DNA from: Elioraea sp964533585
Lineage (GTDB): Bacteria; Pseudomonadota; Alphaproteobacteria; Acetobacterales; Acetobacteraceae
Reading direction: 5' to 3'
Assembly: GCA_964533585.1 (NCBI GenBank)
Contig: CAZHMM010000001.1
Coordinates: forward strand, 14,360-78,359
DNA: 64,000 nt
The notes under the pieces are model-generated. The model worked only from the letters and a program-made list of their open reading frames with translations, was not told where the DNA came from and did no database searches. Both the position numbers and the translations under genes were made by a program. Shown piece by piece: positions 29,265-38,430 of the stretch; position 1 is the stretch's first letter; each line of letters begins with the position of its first letter.

Positions 29265-30596
29265 CTATGCTGCGGCCTGCGCCGCAGCGTGATCCCGCAG
29301 CACGCGCGCATGCGTGCGCAGCACATCGGCGAAGGCCGCGACCAGCGCGTCGTCGTCCGCTGGCGTCTGCGGCAGGCTCAGTGTCATGAAGCCGCGCCGC
29401 GCCATGTAGATGCCGCGCGCGATCAGCGCCAGATGGATCAGCGCGCGCGCCTCCTTCGCCTCCGGCGCGTCCTCGGCGGTGGTGATCGCCCGGTCGGTCG
29501 GGTGGATGCCGATCATGCTGCCAAGCCCTGTCGCCCGTACCGGCACCTCCGCCGCAACCGCTGCCTCGTTCAGCCGTCCGCGCAGCCGTTCGCCGCGCGC
29601 GAACAGCGCCTCGGCCGCGGCGGGCGTGAACACCTCGCTCAGTCCCGCGTATCCGGCCGCCATCGAGGTGACGTTGTTGTTGAACGTGCCCGCATGCGCG
29701 AAGGCGTCGGGACGGTACGGGTCGTAGCGCTCCATCAGCTCGGCGCGCCCGCCGAACGCGCCGAAGCTGAACCCGCCGCCGAGATACTTGCCGAAGGTCG
29801 TCAGATCGGGAGTGATGCCGAGCAGCCCCTGCACGCCGCCCCGGCCATGGCGCGAGGTCATCACCTCATCGAGGATCAGCAGGATGCCGTGGCGTGTGGT
29901 GAGTTCCCGCAGCCCGCGCAGGAATTCGGGCGTGGCCGGGATCGCACCCGCCCCGCCCATCACCGGCTCGACGATCGCGCAGGCGAACTGATCGGCGCCC
30001 TCGCGCAGCAGCGCCTCGACCGAGGCGAGGTCGTTGTAGCGGGCGAGCGCGAAGTCGAACGGCGCATTGGTCAGCACGCCCGGCTTCAGCGTCAGCACGC
30101 CGCCGTGATAGCCGCCGCGGAAGCCCAGCACGCGCTTCCGTCCGCTCGCCGCGATCGCGGTGACCAGCGCCATCAGGTTGGCCTCGGTGCCGCTGTTGGT
30201 GAAGCGGATGCGCTCGACCGAGGGGAACCGCGAGGCGATCGCAGCGGCGAGCTTCGCCTCGTACATGTTCGGCCCGCCGAGCACGATCCCGCCCTCGATC
30301 GCGCCCTTCGCCGCGGCGACGATCACCGGATGCGAGTGCCCGTAGAGGCCGGCCGAATACTCGCCGAGGAAGTCGCGATAGCTGTGCCCGTCGAGATCCG
30401 TGACGGTCGCGCCCTCTCCTCGCGCGAAGGCGAGCGGGAAGGGCGTGTAGTGCAGCACCGTGCGGGTGTTGCCGCCCGGCATCACGGCGGCGGCGGCGAG
30501 CGCACGCTCGCGCGAACGGGGGTTGGCCGCCGTGAAGCGCGCCTCCTCCTCGGCGAGGGCATCCGCGAGCGACCAGTTGGCGGCGAGCGTCGTCAT
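29265..30596 (-). CDS. Class III aminotransferase, glutamate-1-semialdehyde aminomutase-like
   Basis: A 443-residue PLP enzyme with MPGGNTRTVLHYTPFPLAF near the N-terminus, RIRFTNSGTEANLMALVTA, ILLILDEVMTSR and the PLP-lysine in LTTFGKYLGGGFSFGAFGGR. It resembles HemL but belongs to the 'aspartate aminotransferase family'/GSA-like group of side enzymes, because the PGGNTRTVL opening and HAGTFNNNVTSMAAG differ from genuine HemL contexts. The amino donor is unknown. It is divergent from the HSD10-like SDR across 70 nt. Confidence 0.87.
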   Translation of the reverse strand: MTTLAANWSLADALAEEEARFTAANPRSRERALAAAAVMPGGNTRTVLHYTPFPLAFARGEGATVTDLDGHSYRDFLGEYSAGLYGHSHPVIVAAAKGAIEGGIVLGGPNMYEAKLAAAIASRFPSVERIRFTNSGTEANLMALVTAIAASGRKRVLGFRGGYHGGVLTLKPGVLTNAPFDFALARYNDLASVEALLREGADQFACAIVEPVMGGAGAIPATPEFLRGLRELTTRHGILLILDEVMTSRHGRGGVQGLLGITPDLTTFGKYLGGGFSFGAFGGRAELMERYDPYRPDAFAHAGTFNNNVTSMAAGYAGLSEVFTPAAAEALFARGERLRGRLNEAAVAAEVPVRATGLGSMIGIHPTDRAITTAEDAPEAKEARALIHLALIARGIYMARRGFMTLSLPQTPADDDALVAAFADVLRTHARVLRDHAAAQAAA

Positions 30597-30666
30597 CGGC
30601 CAGTCTCCCTCCTGAAGGCGGCAGGATGGCATGCCGGGATCACAGCGCAACCGGAGGAGACCGCCG

Positions 30667-31452
30667 ATGCGGCTTGACGGCACGATCGCGGCAGTGGTGA
30701 CGGGGGGCGCGTCCGGGCTCGGCGAGGCGAGCGTGCGGCGGCTCGCGGCGGCGGGGGCGCGTGTCGCCGTGCTCGATCTCGACGCGGCGCGGGGCGAGGC
30801 GGTCGCGGCCGCGGCGGGCGGGCGGTTCATCCGCTGCGATGTCAGCGATACCGACTCGGTGGCCGGCGCGCTGGCCGAGGCCGAGGCGGCGCACGGGCCG
30901 GCGCGCGTCGCCGTCGCCTGCGCCGGCATCGCCCCGGCGCAGCGGCTGGTTCGGCGCGACCGTGCGAGCGGCGCGCCGAAGCCGCACGACCTCGCGCTGT
31001 TCGAGCGCGTGATCGCCGTGAACCTGCTCGGCGCGGTGCGGCTCGCCACGCACGCCGCGGCGGCAATGGCGGCGCTCGCTCCGCTCGGCGAGGATCAGGA
31101 GCGCGGCGTGATCGTGCTCGCCGCCTCGATCGCGGCCGAGGACGGGCAGATCGGCCAGGCCGCCTATGCCGCCAGCAAGGGCGGCGTGCTCGGCTTCACC
31201 TTGCCGGCGGCGCGCGATCTCGCCGAATGGGGCATCCGCGTCGTCAGCATCATGCCCGGGGTCTTCCGCACGCCGATGGTCGCTGGCCTGCCGCAGGAGG
31301 TGCAGGCCGCGCTCGGCGCACAGGTGCCGTTCCCGCGCCGGCTCGGCCGGCCGGAGGAGTTCGCCCGGCTGGTGGCCGAGATCGTCGAGAATCCGATGCT
31401 GAACGGCGCTGGGCTCCGGCTCGATGGCGCGCTGCGCATGCCCCCGCGCTGA
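30667..31452 (+). CDS. SDR, 3-hydroxyacyl-CoA dehydrogenase type II (HSD10)-like
   Basis: A 261-residue SDR of the HSD17B10 branch. TGGASGLG lies at about 13-20, CAGIAPAQR after strand 4, the catalytic Tyr/Lys are in AAYAASKGG, and the C-terminus carries ENPMLNGAGLRLDGALRMPP, characteristic of this branch. It oxidises L-3-hydroxyacyl-CoA, including 2-methyl-3-hydroxybutyryl-CoA from isoleucine. GGAGGAG lies just upstream of ATG 30667. The next two plus-strand genes (indolepyruvate oxidoreductase, acyl-CoA dehydrogenase) fit the same theme of amino-acid and fatty-acyl breakdown. Confidence 0.9.
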   Translation: MRLDGTIAAVVTGGASGLGEASVRRLAAAGARVAVLDLDAARGEAVAAAAGGRFIRCDVSDTDSVAGALAEAEAAHGPARVAVACAGIAPAQRLVRRDRASGAPKPHDLALFERVIAVNLLGAVRLATHAAAAMAALAPLGEDQERGVIVLAASIAAEDGQIGQAAYAASKGGVLGFTLPAARDLAEWGIRVVSIMPGVFRTPMVAGLPQEVQAALGAQVPFPRRLGRPEEFARLVAEIVENPMLNGAGLRLDGALRMPPR

Positions 31453-31612
31453 CGCGTGGCGGCGACAGGGCGTTGCCGGAGCGATGCAGCAAAACGGCGC
31501 GGGATTGCGGCGATGCGGCCGACTCGACAAGGACATGACGGGGGGTTTTCGGTTAACTTTATTCCCCTAGAGGCTTGGCCGCGTCGTGCGGTCTGACGGG
31601 AGGCGGTGCTGC

Positions 31613-34600
31613 ATGGATTCGCTCAGCGGTCACGCACCCATCACACTTGAAAGCCGGTTCGTCGATCTCGATGCGCCGGTGCTGCTCACGGGCATCCAGG
31701 CGCTGGTGCGCCTGCTGCTCGAACAGTCGCGGCTCGACCGGATGGCGGGGCTGCGCACGGCGGGGCTCGTCTCCGGCTATCGTGGCTCTCCGCTGGGTGG
31801 GCTCGACAAGGAACTCTGGCACCAGCGCACGCTGCTCGACGCACACGACATCCGCTTCCAGCCCGGGCTCAACGAGGATCTCGGCGCCACCATGCTGTGG
31901 GGCGCGCAGATGGTGGACGTCTTCCCCGGCAAGCGGTTCGATGGCGTGTTCACGCTCTGGTACGGCAAGGGCCCGGGCGTCGATCGTTCGGGCGATGCGC
32001 TGCGCCACGTGAACTACTTCGGCACGGCGAAGCATGGCGGCGCGATCGCAGTGGCGGGCGACGACCATGCCGCGCAGTCCTCCGTCCTGCCGCACCAGAC
32101 CGACCAGATCTTCGAGGCGGTGATGATCCCGGTGCTGAACCCGGCCGGGGTCGAGGAGGTGCTCTCGTTCGGCCTCACGGGCCTCGCGATGAGCCGGTTC
32201 TCCGGGCTCTGGGTCGGGCTGAAGACCATCGCCGAGACGGTCGAGGGGGCCGCGACCTTCATCGTTCCGGCATCACGCCGTTACGAGATCCCGACGGATG
32301 CTGCGATCCCGCCGCACGGGCTGAACCTCGACCCCACGCTGCGCTGGCCCGCGCAGCGCGCCGAGCTTGAACGCCGCGTGGTCGAGGAGCGGCTGCCCGC
32401 CGCGGTCGCCTTCGCGCGCGCCAATGCGCTCGACCGCGTGCTCTGGGGCCATCCGGACGCGCCGATCGGCATCGTCACCACGGGCAAGGCGCATCTCGAC
32501 GTGCTGCGCGCGCTCGATGATCTCGGTCTGCCGCCCGCGCGGGCGGCCGAGGCCGGTATCGCGCTCTACAAGGTGGCGATGACCTGGCCGCTCGAGCGGG
32601 AGGGTCTGCTCCGCTTCGCCACCGGCAAGCGCGCGATCCTGGTCGTGGAGGAGAAGCGCAGCCTGGTCGAGTGGCAGGCGCGCGACGTGCTCTACAACGT
32701 GCCGGCGGACCGGCGACCGGCGATCGCCGGCAAGGTCGGGCTGAACGGCGCGAAGCTGCTGCCGGAGGCGGGCGAGTTCTCCCCGGCGATCGTCGCCGGT
32801 GCGCTGGCGCGCTTCCTCGGCACGCTCGGCATCACCGCCGCGCCGCCGGTGCTCGACCTGCCGCCGCCGGCGGAGCCACTGAAGCGCGCCCCGTTCTTCT
32901 GCGCTGGCTGCCCGCACAACACGTCGACTGCGGTGCCGGAGGGATCGCAGGCGCTCGGCGGGATCGGCTGCCACACGCTCGCCCTCGGCGAGATCGGCCG
33001 CGCCAAGACCGTGACGCATATGGGCGCCGAGGGTGTGACCTGGGTCGGGCTCGCGCCCTTCACCGAACTCCCGCACATGTTCGTCAACATGGGCGACGGC
33101 ACGTATCAGCACTCCGGCGTGCTGGCGATCCGTCAGGCCGTGCTCGCCGGCACCACCATGACCTACAAGCTGCTCTACAACTCCGCGGTGGCGATGACCG
33201 GTGGACAGCCGGTCGATGGCGGGCCGAGCGTCGCGCAGATCGCCACCCAGCTCGCTGCCGAAGGTGTCACCCGCATCGCCGTGCTCGCCGATGATGTCGC
33301 CCGGCTGCCCGCTGCCCGTGACCTTCCGCCCGGCACCGAGCGGCACGCACGTGGCGCGCTCGGCGACGTGCAGCGCCGGTTCCGCACCATGCCGGGCGTC
33401 ACCGTCATCATCTACGACCAGATCTGCGCGACCGAGAAGCGGCGCAAGCGCAAGCGCGGCGCCATGGCCGTGCCGGACGTGTCGGTGGTGATCAACGAGC
33501 GCGTCTGCGAGAACTGCGGCGACTGCACCGTGCAGTCGAACTGCGTGGCGGTCGAGCCGGTCGAGACGCCCTATGGCCGCAAGCGCCGCATCTCGCCCTC
33601 GACCTGCAACACCGATCTCTCCTGCCTGAAGGGCTTCTGCCCGTCCTTCGTCACCGTCGGTGCGGCGCGCACGCCGCCCAAGCCGAGTGCCCGCATCCTG
33701 GAGATGGAGGCGGAATTCGCGCGCAACCTGCCGGCGCCGCTGCTTGGCACGCTGGGCGACCGCCCATGGCGGGCGCTGTTCGCCGGCGTCGGCGGCGGCG
33801 GCATCGTCACCACCGGGGCGATCGTCGCGATGGCAGCACATCTCGAGGGCCGGGCGGTGCGCACGCTCGACTTCACGGGGCTTGCGCAGAAGAACGGCGC
33901 GGTGGTCGGGCATGTGCAGGTGGCGCGCGACGAGGCTGTGCTCGATGTCGCGCGCGTGCCGGTGCGGGGGGCCGACCTGATGCTTGCGGCCGACATGGCG
34001 GTCGCGGCGGGGCGCGATGTGCTGCCGCGCGTGAAGCATGACGCGGCCGTGATCGGCAATGGCACGCTCGCCGCGGTCGCCGCGCTGGTACGCGATCCCG
34101 ACGTCGCGCTCGATTCGGCGTGGCACCGGGGCGCGATCGAGGCGGCGGTTCCCGAAGGGGTCGCGCTCTGGCTCGACGCCGCTCGCATCGCCGAGGTGCT
34201 GTTCGGCGAGGCGCAGGCGATGAACACGATCCTGCTGGGTGCTGCGTTCCAGCGCGGCCGCGTGCCGATGCGCGAGGCGAGCATCCTGCGCGCGGTCGAG
34301 CTGAACGGTGCGGCGGTCGAGGTGAACCGACGCGCGTTTCTCTGGGGCCGTGCGCTCGGCCACGACCCCAAGCTTGCCGAGGCGCTGCTCGTGACCCCGC
34401 GTGCGCCGGACTCGCTCGATGCGCTGATCGCCGAACGTGCGGCCGAACTGGCCCGATACCAGGATGATCGGCTCGCGGCGCGCTACCGCGCACTGGTCGA
34501 GCAGGCAGCGGCGCGCGAGGCCGAGATCGCCGGCAGTCCGGGCGGGTTCGCGCGCGCGGTCGCCGAGGGGTATTTCCACGTGCTCGCCTACAAGGACGAG

Positions 34601-35089
34601 TACGAGGTCGCGCGGCTGCTCACCGATGAGGCGTTCCTCGCCGGGCTGCGCGAGGGATTCGGGCCGGCGGCGCCGCTGACCTTCCATCTCTCGCCGCCGA
34701 TCCCGTTCCTCGGCCGCGACCCCGCCACCGGACGGCGGCGCAAGCTCGCGCTGCCGGGACACTGGATGCTGCCGCTGTTCCGCCTGCTGCGGCGGGGCAG
34801 GCGGCTGCGCGGCACGCTCGCCGATCCGTTCCGATGGCAGCAGGACCGCCGCATCGAGCGGGCGATGATCGCTGCCTTCGAGCAGGACGTCGCAGCAGCG
34901 CTCGCGCATCTCTCGCCCGCAACGCTGTCGACCGCAGTCGAACTCGTGCGCCTTCCCTTCGCCGTGCGTGGCTTCGGTCCGCTGAAGCGCGACAGCCACG
35001 CCCGGGCCGAGGCGCGGCGGGAGGAGTTGCGCGCCAGTCTGCGCTCCGTGCAACCCGCGCGTGTGGCGGAGTCCGTCGCGGCGCAGTAA
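31613..35089 (+). CDS. Indolepyruvate ferredoxin oxidoreductase, fused IorAB type
   Basis: A 1158-residue fused 2-oxoacid oxidoreductase that decarboxylates aryl or branched-chain pyruvates to acyl-CoA with ferredoxin reduction. The pyrimidine-binding part occupies the first 330 or so residues. The TPP region follows with FFCAGCPHNTSTAVPEGSQA (about 423-442), then a 4Fe-4S domain with CENCGDCTVQSNC and CNTDLSCLKGFC (about 630-685), and the gamma domain (GVGGGGIVTTGAIVAMAAHL, about 720). ATG 31613 has GGGAGG nine bases upstream. The upstream 160 nt contains an AT-rich patch (GGTTAACTTTATTCCCC, about 31550) that could be the promoter. Confidence 0.94.
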   Translation: MDSLSGHAPITLESRFVDLDAPVLLTGIQALVRLLLEQSRLDRMAGLRTAGLVSGYRGSPLGGLDKELWHQRTLLDAHDIRFQPGLNEDLGATMLWGAQMVDVFPGKRFDGVFTLWYGKGPGVDRSGDALRHVNYFGTAKHGGAIAVAGDDHAAQSSVLPHQTDQIFEAVMIPVLNPAGVEEVLSFGLTGLAMSRFSGLWVGLKTIAETVEGAATFIVPASRRYEIPTDAAIPPHGLNLDPTLRWPAQRAELERRVVEERLPAAVAFARANALDRVLWGHPDAPIGIVTTGKAHLDVLRALDDLGLPPARAAEAGIALYKVAMTWPLEREGLLRFATGKRAILVVEEKRSLVEWQARDVLYNVPADRRPAIAGKVGLNGAKLLPEAGEFSPAIVAGALARFLGTLGITAAPPVLDLPPPAEPLKRAPFFCAGCPHNTSTAVPEGSQALGGIGCHTLALGEIGRAKTVTHMGAEGVTWVGLAPFTELPHMFVNMGDGTYQHSGVLAIRQAVLAGTTMTYKLLYNSAVAMTGGQPVDGGPSVAQIATQLAAEGVTRIAVLADDVARLPAARDLPPGTERHARGALGDVQRRFRTMPGVTVIIYDQICATEKRRKRKRGAMAVPDVSVVINERVCENCGDCTVQSNCVAVEPVETPYGRKRRISPSTCNTDLSCLKGFCPSFVTVGAARTPPKPSARILEMEAEFARNLPAPLLGTLGDRPWRALFAGVGGGGIVTTGAIVAMAAHLEGRAVRTLDFTGLAQKNGAVVGHVQVARDEAVLDVARVPVRGADLMLAADMAVAAGRDVLPRVKHDAAVIGNGTLAAVAALVRDPDVALDSAWHRGAIEAAVPEGVALWLDAARIAEVLFGEAQAMNTILLGAAFQRGRVPMREASILRAVELNGAAVEVNRRAFLWGRALGHDPKLAEALLVTPRAPDSLDALIAERAAELARYQDDRLAARYRALVEQAAAREAEIAGSPGGFARAVAEGYFHVLAYKDEYEVARLLTDEAFLAGLREGFGPAAPLTFHLSPPIPFLGRDPATGRRRKLALPGHWMLPLFRLLRRGRRLRGTLADPFRWQQDRRIERAMIAAFEQDVAAALAHLSPATLSTAVELVRLPFAVRGFGPLKRDSHARAEARREELRASLRSVQPARVAESVAAQ

Positions 35090-35118
35090 GGCTTCGGCCG
35101 ACACGGAGGACGCACCAA

Positions 35119-36264
35119 ATGCTGGACCGCACGCCGGCGGAGCTGGCCGAGACCCGCAGCCTGGTGGTGGAGACCGCGCGGGCCTTCGCGCGCGAGCAGC
35201 TCGCCCCCGGCGCTGCGGCCCGCGAGCGCGCCAAGGCGATCGAGCCGGAGATCATCGCAACCCTCGGCGAGCTTGGCTTTCTCGGCGCGACGGTCGATCC
35301 CGAATGGGGCGGGGCGGGCCTCGATACCCTGACCTATGCGATGGCGCTCGAGGAGATCGCCGCCGGCGACGGCGCGGTCTCGACGCTCGTCTCGGTGCAC
35401 AACTCGCCGACCTGCCTGATCCTCGAACGCTTCGGCACCGAGGCGCAGAAGCAGCGCTTCCTGCGGCCGATGGCGAGCGGGGAGGCGGTCTCGTGCTTCG
35501 CGCTGACCGAGCCGCAGGCAGGCTCGGACGCCTCGGCGCTGCGCACCCGTGCGGTGCGCGACGGCGATCACTGGATGATCGACGGGGCCAAGCAGTTCAT
35601 CAGCAATGGCCGCATCGCCAAGGTCTGCGTGCTGTTCGCGGTGACCGACCCGAAGGCGGGCAAGAAGGGCATCTCCTGCTTCGTCGTGCCCACTGACACG
35701 CCCGGCTTCAGGGTAGCGCGGGTCGAGGAGAAGCTCGGCCAGCATGCCTCCGACACCTGCGCGCTTGCCTTCGAGTCGATGCGGGTGCCGGCGGATGCGT
35801 TGGTGGGCCCGGAGGGCGAGGGCTACCGGATCGCGCTCTCGACGCTCGAATCCGGGCGCATCGGCATCGCCGCGCAGAGCATCGGCATGGCGCGCGCAGC
35901 CCTCGACTATGCGATCGCCTACGCCAAGGAGCGCATCGCCTTCGATCGGCCGCTGATCGAGCACCAGGCGGTGCAGTTCCGGCTGGTCCAGGCGCGCACG
36001 AAGCTCGAGGCCGCGCGCCAGCTCACCCATCTCGCCTGCCGGAGGAAGGACGCGGGCGAGCCCTCGCTCGAGCCTGCGTGCATGGCGAAGCTCTACGCCT
36101 CCGAGATCGCCGAGGAGGTCTGTTCGGTGGCGATCCAGACGCTCGGCGGCTACGGCTATCTGGCCGAGTACCCGGTCGAGCGGATCTACCGCGATGTCCG
36201 CGTCTGCCAGATCTACGAGGGCACCTCGGACGTGCAGAAGATCATTCTCGGCCGGATGCTCTGA
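35119..36264 (+). CDS. Acyl-CoA dehydrogenase
   Basis: A 381-residue flavoprotein oxidising acyl-CoA to enoyl-CoA. Motifs are ALTEPQAGSDASALRT, GAKQFISNG, KLGQHASDTCALAFESMRVP, QTLGGYGYLAEYPVERIYRD and the catalytic Glu in QIYEGTSDVQKI (about residue 367). It is of the short/branched-chain acyl-CoA dehydrogenase type. It follows the indolepyruvate oxidoreductase by 29 nt, consistent with acyl-CoA products being passed on to beta-oxidation. Its last 23 bases overlap the 3' end of rsmI on the other strand. Confidence 0.94.
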   Translation: MLDRTPAELAETRSLVVETARAFAREQLAPGAAARERAKAIEPEIIATLGELGFLGATVDPEWGGAGLDTLTYAMALEEIAAGDGAVSTLVSVHNSPTCLILERFGTEAQKQRFLRPMASGEAVSCFALTEPQAGSDASALRTRAVRDGDHWMIDGAKQFISNGRIAKVCVLFAVTDPKAGKKGISCFVVPTDTPGFRVARVEEKLGQHASDTCALAFESMRVPADALVGPEGEGYRIALSTLESGRIGIAAQSIGMARAALDYAIAYAKERIAFDRPLIEHQAVQFRLVQARTKLEAARQLTHLACRRKDAGEPSLEPACMAKLYASEIAEEVCSVAIQTLGGYGYLAEYPVERIYRDVRVCQIYEGTSDVQKIILGRML

Positions 36265-37156
36265 GCGCGAGCGCATAGACCTCGCGCCGCGAACGGCCGC
36301 TGGCGGCGGCGACCTCGGCGGCGGCGTCGCGCACGCCGAGACCGCGCGTCAGTGCCGCGCGCAGCATCGCCTCGACCTCCGCATCGTCGGCCTGGGCGGC
36401 TCCTGATCCCGGACCCACCACGACAACGATCTCGCCGCGTGGTGCCTCGGCGCGGTAGCGCTGCACGAGCTCGCCCAGCGTGCCGCGCACCACCTCCTCG
36501 AACAGCTTGGTCAGTTCGCGCGCGACCGCGGCGGGCCGCGCCTCACCGAGCGCCGCGGCGAGATCGGCGAGTAGCGCGCCGAGTCGCTGCGGCGCCTCGA
36601 ACAGTACGATCGTCGCCGCGAGCCCTGCTGCCTCCAAGCGCGCGATCTCGGCCATGCGGGCGCGCCGCGGCCCCGACTTGGGCGGCAGGAAGCCGAGGAA
36701 CAGGAACGGCGCCGGCGGCAGGCCGGAGACTGCCAGCGCGGCGAGTGCCGCCGACGGCCCCGGCACGGCGGTGACGCGGTGTCCTGCCGCGATCGCCGCG
36801 CGCACGAGCCGATAGCCCGGGTCGGACACCAGCGGCGTGCCGGCATCCGAGACCAGCGCGAGCCGCTCGCCGGCGGCGAGACGTGCGAGCAACCGCGGCG
36901 TGATCGCGTCTTCGTTGTGTTCGTGCAGGGCGATCAACGATGGCGCGAGTTCATGGCGGGCTGCCAGTTTCGCCGTCACGCGTGTATCCTCGCAGAGCAC
37001 GGCGTCCGCTGCGGCGAGCACGGCGATGCCCCGCGCGGGCATGTCGCCGAGATTGCCGATCGGTGTCGCCACCAGCGTCAGCGTCCCCGGGGGGCCGGCA
37101 ACGCCCTTCGCCTCGTCGGAAGGAGGGTGCATTGGAGAACGCTCGGACTCGGCCAT
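36242..37156 (-). CDS. rsmI: 16S rRNA (cytidine-1402-2'-O)-methyltransferase
   Basis: A 304-residue SAM-dependent methyltransferase of the tetrapyrrole-methylase fold acting on C1402 in the decoding centre. Motifs are LTLVATPIGNLGDMPARG (about 26-43), LCEDTRVTAKLAARH, LVSDAGTPLVSDPGYRLV, VTAVPGPSAALAALAVSG and FLGFLPPKSG. ATG 37156 begins with a stretch of about 25 Pro/Ser/Glu residues; ATG 37132 is an alternative and is also the position where the divergent LpoA-like gene begins. In E. coli rsmI is likewise divergent from lpoA. Confidence 0.95.
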   Translation of the reverse strand: MAESERSPMHPPSDEAKGVAGPPGTLTLVATPIGNLGDMPARGIAVLAAADAVLCEDTRVTAKLAARHELAPSLIALHEHNEDAITPRLLARLAAGERLALVSDAGTPLVSDPGYRLVRAAIAAGHRVTAVPGPSAALAALAVSGLPPAPFLFLGFLPPKSGPRRARMAEIARLEAAGLAATIVLFEAPQRLGALLADLAAALGEARPAAVARELTKLFEEVVRGTLGELVQRYRAEAPRGEIVVVVGPGSGAAQADDAEVEAMLRAALTRGLGVRDAAAEVAAASGRSRREVYALALRASGRE

Positions 37157-38427
37157 GGACGATGCTTAGCATTGCGCTGGGTGCACTGGCGCTCGCCGCG
37201 TGTGCGGCGCAGCCGCCGACCCCGCGGCCGAGCCCTGGCATCGCCGCGCCCGTTGGGATCGGCATCGGGGCGATGCCGCGCCCGATGGTCGGGCCGGATG
37301 GCAAGATTCGCGCGGCACTGCTGCTGCCCCTTTCAGGTCCGCACGCCGCCGTCGGCGAGGCCATGCTGAACGGCGCGACGCTTGCGCTGTTCGACCAAGG
37401 CGCGGACCGGGTGGAACTGGTGCCGAAGGACACCGCAGGCGATCCGGCACGTGCGGCGGCTGCGGCACGCCAGGCGATCGACGAGGGAGCGGCGATCGTG
37501 CTCGGGCCGCTTTTCGCGACCGAGACCGCGTCGGTCGCGCAGGTCGCGGCTGCGGCGCGCGTGCCGGTGCTGGCCTTCACCACCGATCCTGCCCAGGCGC
37601 GGCCCGGCGTCTGGGTGGTCAATCTGCTGCCGGAGCCGCCGGTGCGCCGCGTGGTCGCCGCCGCCCGCGAAGCAGGCGCGACTCGTTTCGCCGCCCTCGT
37701 GCCGGACGACGCGTATGGCCGTCTGGTGCTCCAGGCGTATCGCCGCGCCGTCGCCGATGTCGGCGGGGTGATGGTGCGCGAGGAGGTGTATGCCGGGACG
37801 AACCCGGATCCGGCGGTGCGCCGGCTTGCCAACTATGCTGGTCGGCGCGCGCCGATCGATGCGCAGATCCGCGCGGCCCGCGCGCTCGGCACGGCCGAGG
37901 GACGGCGCCGTGCGGCGCAGATCCAGCGCGAGGCGCGCATTCCGCCGCCCGATTTCGACGCGCTGCTGCTGGCCGATGGCGGGGAGCGTCTGCGCGCGGT
38001 CGCGGCCCTGCTGCCGTTCTACGACATCGACAATCCGCCCGTGCGCATCCTCGGCACGCCGCTGCTCGCCGCCATGGCCGATGCCGGGCGTGAACCCGCC
38101 CTGATCGGCGCCTGGTACGCCGCTCCGGACGAGGCGCGGCGCGAGGCCTTCGAGGCTCGGTTCCGCGAGGCCTACGGCACCGTGCCGCCGATCGTCGCCG
38201 GCGTGGCGTTCGACGCCGCCGCCATTGCCGTGGCCGTCGCCGGCGCGGGGCAGACGCCGTCCGGCGTCACGCTCACCCAGCCGGAAGGCTTCGTCGGCGC
38301 GCTCGGCATCGTGCGGCTGATGCCCGATGGCACCAACCAGCGCGGGCTCGCGCTGATGGCGGTGCAGCGCGACGGCGCCCAGGTCGTCGAGCCTGCACCG
38401 GAACGGTTCGACGACCGCATGTTCTAG
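37132..38427 (+). CDS. LpoA-like penicillin-binding protein activator lipoprotein
   Basis: About 431 residues of a periplasmic-binding-fold lipoprotein (LpoA/YraM, Peripla_BP_6 type), thought to sit in the envelope and activate a peptidoglycan synthase. I start it at TTG 37132: AAGGAGG lies five bases upstream and the product gives a proper lipoprotein signal with Arg in the n-region (MENARTRPW..., lipobox LAAC at about 24). ATG 37162 lacks both. The mature part has IRAALLLPLSGPHAAVGEAM, IVLGPLFATETASVAQVAAA and VRILGTPLL. It is divergent from rsmI, as in E. coli, but yraN is absent and a histidine kinase follows after 3 nt. Confidence 0.87.
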   Translation: MENARTRPWTMLSIALGALALAACAAQPPTPRPSPGIAAPVGIGIGAMPRPMVGPDGKIRAALLLPLSGPHAAVGEAMLNGATLALFDQGADRVELVPKDTAGDPARAAAAARQAIDEGAAIVLGPLFATETASVAQVAAAARVPVLAFTTDPAQARPGVWVVNLLPEPPVRRVVAAAREAGATRFAALVPDDAYGRLVLQAYRRAVADVGGVMVREEVYAGTNPDPAVRRLANYAGRRAPIDAQIRAARALGTAEGRRRAAQIQREARIPPPDFDALLLADGGERLRAVAALLPFYDIDNPPVRILGTPLLAAMADAGREPALIGAWYAAPDEARREAFEARFREAYGTVPPIVAGVAFDAAAIAVAVAGAGQTPSGVTLTQPEGFVGALGIVRLMPDGTNQRGLALMAVQRDGAQVVEPAPERFDDRMF

Positions 38428-38430
38428 CCC

